A stretch of DNA of 51,993 nt from Clostridia bacterium. Lineage in GTDB: Bacteria; Bacillota; Clostridia; Lachnospirales; Anaerotignaceae. Every line of letters begins with the position of its first letter. The stretch's first letter is position 1. The notes beneath the pieces were generated by a model that was given only the letters and a program-made list of their open reading frames with translations, searched no databases and had not been told where the DNA came from. Location: contig JALFWW010000012.1 of NCBI GenBank assembly GCA_022786605.1, positions 1 through 51,993 on the forward strand, given 5' to 3'. Of this stretch, positions 18,649 to 27,900 are shown piece by piece. The position numbers and the translations under genes are program-made.

Positions 18649-20001
18649 ATGACGATTCAAGAAAGAATTGATGCTGCCCGCAAAGCGCAGGCGCAGATTT
18701 TAGACTATACACAGGAACAGGTCGACAAACTGGTTTTTGAAATTGCGAAGGTGATTTACTTAAACGCAGAACCTTTGGCAAAGATGGCTGTAGAAGAAAC
18801 CAGACTTGGTAAATATGAGGACAAAATTGGCAAAAATACAGATACTCCCACAGCTTTCTGGGCTTATCTGAAAGATAAAAAATCCGTTGGTGTCATTAGA
18901 GAAATTCCTGAAGAAGGCATCATCGAAGTTGCCCATCCCATTGGCGTGATCGGCGCGGTTACACCCGCAACCAACCCTACTGTTACACCTTTGGGCAACG
19001 CCATGCACGCACTGAAGGGCAAAAACGCGCTGGTTATCACACCTGCACCCCGTGCAGAACAGACTTCCACAAGAACTGTGGAACTGATGCGTGAAGCATT
19101 GGTAAAATGCGGCGCACCTGCGGATCTGATTCAGATCATTGAAGATATCACCATTGAAAAATCCGCAGAACTGATGGAAAAATGTGATCTGGTTATCGCA
19201 ACTGGTGGTCCTGGGCTGACAAAAGCAGCTTATTCCAGCGGTACACCTGCTTACGGCGTTGGTCCAGGCAACCCTCCCGTCATTCTGGACAGAGGTTATG
19301 ATCTGGTAGACGCGGCGAAGAAAACATTCATCGCGGTTGGCAGTGATAATGGTATCCTTTGTGACGGTGACAACTTGATGCTGTATCCTCAGGAAGAAGA
19401 AAAAGATTTCTTCAAAGCCCTGCGGGATGAAGGCATTTTGATTTACGAAGACAAAGCAGATGTTGAAAAATTCAGAGCGGCTCTTTTCAGCAACGGCAAG
19501 ATCAATTCCGATCTGGTTGGGAAAGACGCGGATGTTATCGCGCGTGCAGCTGGTTTTGAAATCCCCGCGGAAACAAAAGTTCTGGGTCTGAAGATAGAAG
19601 GCGTTGGGAAAGAAGACATCATGTGTAAAGAAATCATGGGGCCCGTTGTGGTACTGAAGGACTATGATACATTCGAAAACGCTGTGGAAATGGCAGTAAG
19701 AAATATGGAAGAAGCTGGCGGTATCGGTCATACAGCTGGGCTGTTCACAAACGACAAAGAACATATCAAATATGCCGGCGAAAGAATTCCTGTAGCACGT
19801 CTGCTTGTAAACCAGCCTACACCTGACGCATGGGGTCCCGCAACAAATGGTTTGTCTCCTGCGGTATCTGAAGGCTGCGGTACATGGGGCAACAACATTC
19901 TGGCAGGTAACGTAGACTATATCCACATGCTGAATGTTTCCAAAATTGCGATGCCTCTGGATGTAGAACTGCCTGATGGCGAAAAACTGTTCAGAAGCTG
20001 A
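18649..20001 (+). CDS. CoA-acylating aldehyde dehydrogenase, copy 2
   Basis: A 450-residue paralogue of the enzyme at 10951-12303, same length and largely identical along the whole chain, with the predicted catalytic Cys238 in the same [11 protein letters not shown] context. The start at 18649 is set by AAAGGAGG; an in-frame ATG at 18616 is less likely. It would oxidise the aldehyde made by the preceding PatA-like enzyme to a CoA thioester while reducing NAD(P)+. Aminoacyl-CoA product is inferred from the acl genes downstream. Differences from copy 1 are scattered, as expected from duplication and drift, not domain exchange. Confidence 0.85.
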   Translation: MTIQERIDAARKAQAQILDYTQEQVDKLVFEIAKVIYLNAEPLAKMAVEETRLGKYEDKIGKNTDTPTAFWAYLKDKKSVGVIREIPEEGIIEVAHPIGVIGAVTPATNPTVTPLGNAMHALKGKNALVITPAPRAEQTSTRTVELMREALVKCGAPADLIQIIEDITIEKSAELMEKCDLVIATGGPGLTKAAYSSGTPAYGVGPGNPPVILDRGYDLVDAAKKTFIAVGSDNGILCDGDNLMLYPQEEEKDFFKALRDEGILIYEDKADVEKFRAALFSNGKINSDLVGKDADVIARAAGFEIPAETKVLGLKIEGVGKEDIMCKEIMGPVVVLKDYDTFENAVEMAVRNMEEAGGIGHTAGLFTNDKEHIKYAGERIPVARLLVNQPTPDAWGPATNGLSPAVSEGCGTWGNNILAGNVDYIHMLNVSKIAMPLDVELPDGEKLFRS

Positions 20002-20045
20002 ATGACTGATTGAAAAATCAAGACTGAAATAAAATATATGGGTTG

Positions 20046-20078
20046 CATTCCGAGGCAAGTATCTTGCTTCGGAATGCC
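20046..20078 (+). other. Strong 15-bp intercistronic hairpin
   Basis: GCATTCCGAGGCAAG pairs with CTTGCTTCGGAATGC (one G-U) around a TAT loop. No U-tract follows, so it is probably an RNA-stabilising or processing element between aldehyde dehydrogenase copy 2 and the NhaC-type gene, not an intrinsic terminator. Confidence 0.7.
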
Positions 20079-20139
20079 GAAAGGAAAGAAGTGAATTATC
20101 AAAAAGACCTCTATTTAAGATAAAAGGGAGGATTGGCCT

Positions 20140-21651
20140 ATGGAAAGTGTACGAGAAGCACAAAAGAAAGATCAAATGAAACGAACGTTTATTTTTTACA
20201 TAGCGTTGTTTGTGGGATTTGCTTTAGTAGGTATATTGGTACCTGATAATCCTGATGATTTCGGTATCTTAACATGTATTCCGGCTGCATTCATGATTTT
20301 CTTTATCTTTAAGACAAAAAGAATCGTAGAAGGGTTGACGCTGGCTGTTCTTTTATGCTGTATCATGGTTCATAAACAAAATTTCATCGTGGAATTTGCG
20401 AATATTGCGCAGACAACAATGATGGATGAAGATATTGCGTTTTTGATCATTGTTTGTGGTCTGATGGGCAGCTTGGTAGCGGTTATTGAAAAAAATGGCG
20501 GCGGTATTGCGTTTGGTAAGTTTGTAGCGTCCAAAGCAAAATCGGAAAAAACAGCGTTGTTTGGTACGATGCTTTGTTCTGCCCTGTTTTCCATGGATGA
20601 CTATCTGAGTTCGCTGACATCCGGTATCGCTATGACACCAGTAACAGACAGATATAAAGTTCCCAGAGAAATGACTTCTTACGTAATTGACACGACAGCG
20701 GCGCCAGTTACTGTTCTGAACCCCATTTCCACATGGGCGGTGTTCATTGGCGGTTTGATGGTTGCCAATGGTCTGGCAGAAGAAGGTCAGCAGCTGACAA
20801 CATACATGAAAACAGTTCCTTTCAACTTTTATGCGATTTCAACACTGATCGTACTGGTACTGGTTATTTTGGGTATCATCCCCAAATTCGGTCCTATGAA
20901 AAAAGCCTATGAGAGAGTTGCCGCCGGCGGTCCTTTGGCACCTCCGGGATCTGAAAAGATTGACATTCGTGCCGGCAAAGAAATGGTAGAGTTTGAAGAC
21001 GATGTAGAAGATGAAATGAAATCCTGCAAGAAACCCAAACTTCGTAATTTCTTTGTACCTATCCTTATCCTGATTGGCGCTATCTGTATGTTTGATTTCA
21101 ATATGCAGATTGGTATCATCATCGCGATTTTGCTGGGCTTTGTATTCTTTGTATTCCAGGGCATGGACCCCGAAGAATATGCTGACGCAGTTGTTGAAGG
21201 TTTGAAGAACATGGTTATGCCTATCCTGCTGATGATTCTGGCATTCTGTTTCGCAAACGCGAGCCAGCAGGTTGGCTTTATCGATTATGTTATCGACGTA
21301 GCGGTAAGAAATATTTCTCTGCCACTGCTGCCGATCACTGTATTCCTGGTGTTTGCATGTACAGAATTCATCATGGGTATCAACTGGGGCATGTACATCA
21401 TCGCACTGCCTATCGTTGCTCCAATCACAATCGCTTTGGGCGGTGACATCGGTGTAACCATCGGTGCCGTAGCCGCTGCGGGTGTTTGGGGAAGCCACTG
21501 CTGCTTCTACTCAGACGCAACGATTCTGACATCTGCTTCTACAGGCTGTGATAACTTTAAACATGCAACCAGCCAGATTCCATTTGGTTTGATCGCGGGT
21601 ATTTTCTCGGCGATTGCATATCTGATTCTTGGTTTTGTACTATATGCTTAA
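20140..21651 (+). CDS. NhaC-family/ion-transporter-superfamily carrier
   Basis: A 503-residue membrane protein with about 12 helices. The two-repeat arrangement and segments such as FSMDDYLSSLTSG, DTTAAPVTVLNPISTW and FIMGINWGMYIIALPIV with GSHCCFYSDATILTS are typical of the NhaC Na+/H+ antiporter family and its amino-acid-linked relatives. A charged cytosolic loop lies near residues 270-305. GGGAGG precedes the ATG. It sits between aldehyde dehydrogenase copy 2 and two acl genes, so it may exchange Na+ with H+, an amine or an amino acid. The exact cargo is not readable. Confidence 0.82.
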   Translation: MESVREAQKKDQMKRTFIFYIALFVGFALVGILVPDNPDDFGILTCIPAAFMIFFIFKTKRIVEGLTLAVLLCCIMVHKQNFIVEFANIAQTTMMDEDIAFLIIVCGLMGSLVAVIEKNGGGIAFGKFVASKAKSEKTALFGTMLCSALFSMDDYLSSLTSGIAMTPVTDRYKVPREMTSYVIDTTAAPVTVLNPISTWAVFIGGLMVANGLAEEGQQLTTYMKTVPFNFYAISTLIVLVLVILGIIPKFGPMKKAYERVAAGGPLAPPGSEKIDIRAGKEMVEFEDDVEDEMKSCKKPKLRNFFVPILILIGAICMFDFNMQIGIIIAILLGFVFFVFQGMDPEEYADAVVEGLKNMVMPILLMILAFCFANASQQVGFIDYVIDVAVRNISLPLLPITVFLVFACTEFIMGINWGMYIIALPIVAPITIALGGDIGVTIGAVAAAGVWGSHCCFYSDATILTSASTGCDNFKHATSQIPFGLIAGIFSAIAYLILGFVLYA

Positions 21652-21708
21652 AAAGGGGCAAAGAACGACCACAGGAGCATTTGTTTCCATAGGATGAATG
21701 GTTCCTAA

Positions 21709-21742
21709 AAATGCTGCTGGTTCCAGCAGCGGAGGTTTTTTG
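21709..21742 (+). terminator. Probable terminator/attenuator before acl copy 2
   Basis: GCTGCTGG and CCAGCAGC form a tight hairpin (the central pairs must open to form a loop), with GGAGG and six Ts after it. It could end the transporter transcript or attenuate readthrough into acl. Confidence 0.6.
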
Positions 21743-21891
21743 AAAAGTGAAACAAGAAAAATGGGCGGTAAAATGGGGGATTTCTTACAAAAACACGGTT
21801 TGAAGGTTTTTGTGAAAAGCTTGCTTATAAATAAAAAATGAAAAAAAGAATAAATGACAAATGACTTGATTGAAATAAGGAGGAAATGATT

Positions 21892-22350
21892 ATGGTAGGT
21901 AAAAAAGTGGTACATCATCTGATGATGAGCGCAAAAGATGCACATTATGTTGGCGGTCTGGTAAATGGCGCGAGAATCGTGGACCAGTGGGGCGACGTAG
22001 GTACAGAACTGATGGTTTATGTAGACGGTGACATCAGCCTGTTCCTGGGTTATGAAAACATTGAATTCCTGGCACCCGTATATGTAGGTGACTTTATGGA
22101 ATATCATGGCTGGATCGAAAAAGTAGGCAACCAGTCTTATACATGTAAGTTTGAAGCATGGAAAGTAGCGACACAGCTGGACAGAACAGACGCTGACCTT
22201 TCTGGCGTAGCAACACCTGAAACAGCAGCAACTGCATGCGAACCTCCTGTACTGTGCGGCAGAGCGACAGGCAGCCTGTACATTGCGAAGAAAGACCAGA
22301 GAGGTCCTCAGGAATCTTCTTTCAAAGACAGAAAACATCCCGGTGAATAA
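21892..22350 (+). CDS. acl: Beta-alanyl-CoA ammonia-lyase, copy 2
   Basis: A 152-residue hotdog-fold lyase, differing from copy 1 only at three positions (Thr/Asp in ARIV-x-QWG, Asp/Gly in DLS-x-VATP, and His/Glu in VATP-x-TAA). The start at 21892 is set by AAGGAGGAAATG; an in-frame ATG two codons upstream overlaps the ribosome-binding region. It adds or removes ammonia at acrylyl-CoA/beta-alanyl-CoA. It is followed after 72 bases by copy 3, so the two are probably co-transcribed. The lack of coding difference suggests dosage, not new function. Confidence 0.9.
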   Translation: MVGKKVVHHLMMSAKDAHYVGGLVNGARIVDQWGDVGTELMVYVDGDISLFLGYENIEFLAPVYVGDFMEYHGWIEKVGNQSYTCKFEAWKVATQLDRTDADLSGVATPETAATACEPPVLCGRATGSLYIAKKDQRGPQESSFKDRKHPGE

Positions 22351-22422
22351 TTGCCACAGCTTTTGATTTGAAAAAATTCTGAATTGAGAAATCCAATGAA
22401 CAGAAATAAGGAGGAATCCATT

Positions 22423-22881
22423 ATGGTAGGTAAAAAAGTGGTACATCATCTGATGATGAGCGCAAAAGACGCACATTATGTTGGCGGTCTGGTAAACGGT
22501 GCGAGAATCGTGGAACAGTGGGGCGACGTAGGTACAGAACTGATGGTTTATGTAGACGGTGACATCAGTCTGTTCCTGGGCTATGAAAAGGTAGAATTTT
22601 TGGCACCTGTGTATGTAGGTGACTTTATGGAATATCATGGCTGGATCGAAAAAGTAGGTAACCAGTCCTATACTTGCAGATTTGAAGCATGGAAAGTAGC
22701 GACACAGCTGGACAGAACAGACGCTGACCTTTCCGGCGTAGCAACACCTGAAACAGCAGCAACGGCATGCGAACCTCCGATCCTGTGCGGCAGAGGTATC
22801 GGCAGTCTGTATATTGCGAAGAAAGACCAGAGAGGTCCTCAGGAATCTTCTTTCAAAGACAGAAAACATCCTGGCGAATAA
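22423..22881 (+). CDS. acl: Beta-alanyl-CoA ammonia-lyase, copy 3
   Basis: A 152-residue third copy, differing from copy 2 at about seven residues, including GYEKVEF for GYENIEF, Arg for Lys in C[RK]FEAW and PPILCGRGIGS for PPVLCGRATGS. The last change is in a region conserved between copies 1 and 2 and could alter kinetics or packing. The start at 22423 follows TAAGGAGGAA; an in-frame ATG at 22384 would add 13 atypical residues. A terminator and the second small unknown gene follow, mirroring the order after copy 1. Confidence 0.9.
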   Translation: MVGKKVVHHLMMSAKDAHYVGGLVNGARIVEQWGDVGTELMVYVDGDISLFLGYEKVEFLAPVYVGDFMEYHGWIEKVGNQSYTCRFEAWKVATQLDRTDADLSGVATPETAATACEPPILCGRGIGSLYIAKKDQRGPQESSFKDRKHPGE

Positions 22882-22931
22882 TTTGTCTGCAAAAAGATTT
22901 CTGATCAATCATTCATTACTTTAGCCATGGG

Positions 22932-22965
22932 AAGGCGGACGGATTTATTTTCGTCCGCTTTCTTT
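22932..22965 (+). terminator. Terminator between acl copy 3 and the second small unknown gene
   Basis: GCGGACG pairs with CGTCCGC, extended by AAG/TTT, in a T-rich context. The stem core matches that of the terminator after acl copy 1. Confidence 0.82.
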
Positions 22966-23022
22966 GGGAAAAGCGTTTGTAACAATAATATTGAAAAAAA
23001 TGTAAGATGGGAGCGATGGAAT

Positions 23023-23346
23023 ATGGATAGCAATAAACAAATGCAGGAAAAACTCGTCGCAAAAATCAGGCAGATTGTTGTAGATGAAAAATTCAAATTG
23101 GATGCCTTTTATCTCTGTGGCGCGGCATCCAGTCTGCCGAATCAGAAATTGCAGAAAGCATGTGAAAAATATCTGGAAATGGTAGATCACAAACAAAAAG
23201 ACGCGACTGTCATCAATGGCTTGATTGCGGAACTGGAAAATGCAGTGGCATCCAAAGCAAAGGTGATGGTAGTTGGCGATTTGGTGAACAATAAAGCGGA
23301 TATCAAAGAGGTTTTTGACCATAGAGAACATCTTTGGAATGTATAA
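23023..23346 (+). CDS. Small protein of unknown function, paralogue 2
   Basis: A 107-residue relative of the protein at 13047-13355, with the shared motifs RQIVVDEKFKLDAF, LPNQKLQKACEKYL and VNNKADIKEV. The start at 23023 is chosen because GGGAGCGATGG precedes it; an in-frame ATG at 22927 overlaps the terminator and would add an unlike N-terminus. It has no signal peptide or membrane segment, and one Cys-Gly pair is conserved with its paralogue. The duplicated placement behind acl and its terminator is the only clue to its role. Function unknown. Confidence 0.72.
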   Translation: MDSNKQMQEKLVAKIRQIVVDEKFKLDAFYLCGAASSLPNQKLQKACEKYLEMVDHKQKDATVINGLIAELENAVASKAKVMVVGDLVNNKADIKEVFDHREHLWNV

Positions 23347-23393
23347 ATGTAGATGATGGTAAAAAGGCGATGTGAAAAGTGGACTTGCCTTAT

Positions 23394-23550
23394 GGGCATC
23401 TGCATAAGAAAACAAGGAAAGCTGAAATCTTTGCTACACAAAGGATTTCAGCTTTCTTATTTCACCTCAATTTTATTTGATCTGTTTTTTTGAAGGCAGC
23501 CATGGCGATTTTCCCTAAGAAATCAAGAAAAGGAAAAAACATTGTTTATA
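23394..23550 (+). repeat. Palindromic intergenic repeat, degenerate copy A
   Basis: It begins GGGCATCTGCATAAGAAAAC, then an inner hairpin GAAAGCTGAAATC...GGATTTCAGCTTTC, then GAAGGCAGCCATGGCGATTTTCCCT, paralleling the better copy at 40928-41110. The second hairpin is decayed. Confidence 0.7.
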
Positions 23551-23632
23551 AAATCTCAGTAAAAAATAAGATACCTGGAATCCTTCGTATGATGAGAAAT
23601 CCAGGTATCTTTGTTTTTTATGAAGCAGTCAC
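23548..23632 (-). repeat. Palindromic intergenic repeat, partial copy A', inverted
   Basis: TAAAATCTCAGTAA, then a hairpin GATACCTGGAATCC...GGTATC and TTGTTTTTTATGAAGC follow the order seen in the inverted copy at 48498-48670. The hairpin stem differs in sequence but keeps its pairing. It also works as a terminator-like structure. Confidence 0.55.
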
Positions 23633-23671
23633 GAACGCACTATCTTTTTATCTATGATGCGAAACAAGGAA

Positions 23672-24970
23672 TCAAATGCCGTATTTCTGGCACAGACGCA
23701 TGAAGATAGAAGCGATTTCCGCACGGGTGATCTGGGCGTCTGGATGGAAGTTCCCTGCGTTATCACCGGACAGCAGACCTGCTTTCTGCATAGCGCCTAC
23801 GCTTTCTTTGGCATATCCGCTGATGGAAGCGGTATCATGGAAATCAGGTGTGCCATTTTCTAAAGCAATGCCGGAGAATTTCAGGTATCTTGCCAGCATA
23901 ACTGCCGCCTGTTCTCTTGTGATGGGCGTGTTGGGAGCGAAAGATGTATCGCTGACACCGGATACTAGATTGTTTGCGTAAGCCCAGCTGACTGCGTTGC
24001 CATACCATGCGCCGCTGGAAACATCAGTAAAGGGACTGGTGCCTGTGTGAGAAGTACCGTTGAATCGGTAAAGCACGGAAACAAGCATGCCTCTTGTCAT
24101 GGACTGATGAGGAGCGAACTGTGTTTCGCTGACACCGGAGAACAGACCTCTTTGGGTTACATAGGAAACCGCAGGCGCATACCACTGGTTTGCGGGTACA
24201 TCGCTGAAGTTCGTAGAACCTGTAGAGGGCTGCTGCACAGGTGCGAAAACGACTTCTACCACGTCAGTAGATTTCAGATGCAGCAGTTGATGTACAGCGC
24301 CCTGAGAAACACCGTTAACTAATACGTCACGTACTTCATATCCATTGTGGGGCTGGATGGATACACTGCCGTCATTGTTTGCGATGATCATACCATTGGT
24401 CTGATCGCCTTTGATGGCAGGGCGTCCGGTGGTTCCAGTTGGTCTGTTATTGTTGCTGCTGGAACTGCCGCCGCTATTGGAGCCGCCGCCGTTGGAGCCG
24501 CCGCCGTTGCCATTATCCCCATCTCCACTATTATTGCTGCCGTCATCAGACAGGGCTACCTGTGCATAGGCAGTGGCGGCATCTTTGCTGTTCAGTGTGA
24601 TCAGCTTAGACACACCTGTGAAGGATACATCATTCGGAATTGTCAGATTTCCCAGATAAATCTGATCATTTTGTTTTTCCATGGCGGAGAGCGCATCCGC
24701 ATAGATGGTCAAGGTTCCATCTTTTTCTGTGTGATGGCTGTAAGCCAGGTTTTCATAGCCCAGGAAATGGGTATTTTCCAGGTTTTGTTTAGATGTCAGT
24801 GAAATCTCAGCGCTTGTGATATCATCGGAAACACCTGTCAGATACAGACGAGCGTTATTGCTGTCGTTATCCCGCTGGATGATCACGCTGGGACCTGCGG
24901 CAAAGGCAGTGGTGGACATCAGCAAAGATGCCACCAAAGCGCCTGCCCAGAGTGTATATGTTTTTTTCAT
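23672..24970 (-). CDS. SLH-anchored surface protein with possible cohesin-like domain
   Basis: A 432-residue exported protein: signal peptide (cleaved near AFA-AG, residue 25); a beta-rich domain of about 120 residues (26-145) with AEISLTSK, HFLGYENL and DGTLTIYADALS...IYLGNLTI, which resembles the cohesin pattern in outline; a Gly/Ser/Asn linker (about 150-180); a short module (about 185-245); and three SLH repeats (about 250-432). AAGGAGG overlaps the stop codon of the upstream dockerin/M60 gene, only 14 bases away, so both are translated from one message. The SLH part is certain. The cohesin call is an inference from the fold-like pattern and the dockerin neighbour; a generic Ig-like module is the alternative. 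Confidence 0.82.
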   Translation of the reverse strand: MKKTYTLWAGALVASLLMSTTAFAAGPSVIIQRDNDSNNARLYLTGVSDDITSAEISLTSKQNLENTHFLGYENLAYSHHTEKDGTLTIYADALSAMEKQNDQIYLGNLTIPNDVSFTGVSKLITLNSKDAATAYAQVALSDDGSNNSGDGDNGNGGGSNGGGSNSGGSSSSNNNRPTGTTGRPAIKGDQTNGMIIANNDGSVSIQPHNGYEVRDVLVNGVSQGAVHQLLHLKSTDVVEVVFAPVQQPSTGSTNFSDVPANQWYAPAVSYVTQRGLFSGVSETQFAPHQSMTRGMLVSVLYRFNGTSHTGTSPFTDVSSGAWYGNAVSWAYANNLVSGVSDTSFAPNTPITREQAAVMLARYLKFSGIALENGTPDFHDTASISGYAKESVGAMQKAGLLSGDNAGNFHPDAQITRAEIASIFMRLCQKYGI

Positions 24971-24984
24971 GGGTAGGTTCCTCC

Positions 24985-27900
24985 TTATTCATGATGTTCC
25001 AGAGAGATGGAGGGCATACCGTCCGCATCGGGAGAAGAAATCCACAATGTCTGTGCGGTAATACGACCATCTGCGCTGGAGCTGCTGTCTGTGCGATACA
25101 ATACGGCTTGGATGCGATCAGGCAGTGCGCTGGGATTGTCACAATCCACATGATCGTGCTGCAATTCGCCTTCTGCCTCTTCGTTGATGACATATACAAA
25201 CATGCCGTTGCTGATGAGGCTCACTTCACCGTCCAGAGGGATTTCCGCAAAGAGATAAGTATCCCCGCTGACAGGTCTGGTTTCTTTACGCTCCGTACCT
25301 GTTGCCAGATCACGAATAGTGTATTCGCCGTTGATCTGCACATAGTTATATCTGGGATCGCCTACATAGGTGCCGACGATGACCAGAGAACCGGCAGGGA
25401 TCACTTCTTCGGAAGTATCGCCCCACTGATAATCTGTACGCAGTCTGCCGATAGCGGCGCCATCCTGCAGGAAAGCCACGTCATCGTTGACTGCGCTGAT
25501 CAGCTGCAGGGAAGTGCCTTCGGGAACATTTTGCAGTTCCAGTTTGGTGATGTCGTAAGTCCAGATACGGCTGTCTTCCGCGCTTGCACCGGGTTTGGTG
25601 AAGTATGCTTTGAATGTGCTGCCGTCGTTTGCCATATTCTGTGTCAGTGTCAATGTGGTTTCTTTGGAAACACCGCCCACATTTGTAGTCAGAACTGCGG
25701 TGATGCTTTCCACATGGGAAACACCCGTCAGTTTGATACCGCTGACAGACTGTGGCTTATCGTTTTTCATGGTCACAGTTGCGGTCGTGCCGGACTGGGA
25801 AAGGTCATACAGATCTGCGTCCAGTACGTTATCATAAGAGATACGCACCTGCTGTGTTTCTGTGGCTTCGGAAATGTTGCCCTGTTTGTCTACGGCACGA
25901 ACAGAATAGGTCAATACAGTGTTATTCGCGGTACCGATATGTTCGGTGAATGTGTTTTCTGTTGTAAAGGCAATGGATTTGCCATTTTTCAGGATTTCGT
26001 AGCCCAGAATGTTTTCTCCGTCTGTATGGGAGAATGTCAGTGTCACATCCTGACCATTGGATTCAACAGAATTGGTTGCCGCAACGGAATCCAGTGTTAG
26101 TGTACCATTTGCAACGCCGGTGCCTTCCAGACGGTTGCGACGGGAGTTATCGTTCAGATACCAGATGGCTCTGTCTTCTTTGTCATAAGATTTCAGTTTG
26201 CTCTTTGTACCCTCTGTCAGTTCCATACCCCAACGGGTAAAGAATTCTGTCAGGTCTTTCTGGGCAACTTCGGACGCGATGAGGGCAACACGATTGTCAT
26301 AGTCATTGCCGTCTTTATAAGCATTGGATTTCCAAAGCTTGAAGAACTGGTTATAGAAATCCATAGGGCTTTCGGCGTTATCATAAGCCAGATGCAGCTG
26401 CCAGTACATGCCAAGCTGTACGAAAACATTATTGGCTGCACCAGGACGTCCTTCCGCGACTTTCTGGAAGATGACAGGATATTTGTCTTCACTTTCCAGA
26501 CGAGTGACAAATGAAGTCATATCACCGCCGTCATAGCTTTGTACCATAAGGGAATACAGATTGTTGGTGATTTCTGTTCTGCCCAGTTTATCCATGTTAT
26601 GACCGATTTCATGGGCAATGCCCCAGCCATAAAGATTGTTTGTGTCAGCTTCTTCAGAAAGCATGGAAACAGGAGTACCTTTCACCAGAGGGGCTGCAGA
26701 GCCATAGCCGATGCCGATATGATCGCCGGCTGCGTACATGAAAGCAGAACCAAACATACGCATATAGCGGATGTTCTGGCGGCTTTCCATGGGATATTTA
26801 TAAGAATCTTTATTGCCATCTACAATGCCCTGTGTGGTATTTACCACATAAGAAACGTCTTCCCAGGCAAGGATGGCGTTGTAAAGGGATTCTGTTGTCA
26901 GACCGTTTGCGACTTCTTTTACAGGGATGGACAGCAGGAAGCTGGGAGTTGCAATATCTGTATGATTGCGGATGCTGGTCTGTCCCAGACGGTTGCTGTT
27001 TGTCTGTACATATGTGTTTACTTCTGCCACATAAGCAGCGATTTTTTCTTTTCTTGCGGATTCAGACAGTTCATACCAGTCAGACAGTTCCAGCATAGGT
27101 GTTTTGACACTGGTGACGTTATCAGCTGCCACACGCAGTGCGATTTCGTCTGCATGAGAACCGCTGTAAGTCAGATACAGTGCGCCACCTTTTTCTGTGG
27201 ATACAGAAGCGATCTGTTCTATGGAAAGGATATTTCTGCCGGACTGCAGCTGGATGCCTTTGCCTTTCCATGCGTTGTAATCTGCATAATACTGCGTAGG
27301 TATGATGGTGACGGTTTCACCGGCGGGAATATCCGCGTAAATCACAACATCACTGCCGGAAGAAGCTGCAACGCCAAGGGGCTGCAGTACGCTTGCGGTT
27401 TGACCATAAGCACTGTCTGCAGCTGTGCTGCGGGACTGGAAACCTGTCTGTACGTCTAGTTTGGTACCTTCTGCCAGTGCTTTGGCATCATTTAATTCGC
27501 GCAGCATCATATCTTTGTTCAGATAGAACGCGTTTGTGTTTTCTACTTTGCTGCGAAGGGCTTCAATTTTTTCAAGTGTTTCTTCTTTGCTGTATTTCAA
27601 TTCAGTGAATGTATTGTTCGCAAAAAGATCAGCGATTTCCGCAGGTGTCTGATCCAAATGGTAGAAAGCCGCTTCAGACAATGTAACAGATTTTGCGCCT
27701 TCCAACTGAGCTACACTGACTCTGACTCTGGAAATGTCATCAGACTCGGGCAGTTCTAATACCAGATAGCCAGTGCCGTCTTTGGTGACTTTGGCTGTGA
27801 TGTTGCCGCTGATGGTCTGGATTTCTTCAAAATTGCCGTCGGATGTTTTGCGGTAAGTGGTTGCGCTGTAGCCGCGCATACCTGTGGTATAGCTGATATC

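Larger units (their letters stand above)
23347..23671. other. Convergent gap filled by palindromic repeat copies
   Basis: The 325 bases between the convergent small unknown gene and the SLH gene consist largely of two degenerate repeat copies in opposite orientation, listed separately. Their hairpins and T runs probably terminate both flanking transcripts. Confidence 0.65.

Noticed and set aside
18760..20175. A 471-codon minus-strand open frame across aldehyde dehydrogenase copy 2
   Set aside because: Shadow of a conserved enzyme gene; no ribosome-binding site and no recognisable motif.
21640..22908. A 422-codon minus-strand frame over acl copies 2 and 3
   Set aside because: Its internal repeat simply mirrors the duplicated acl genes on the other strand.
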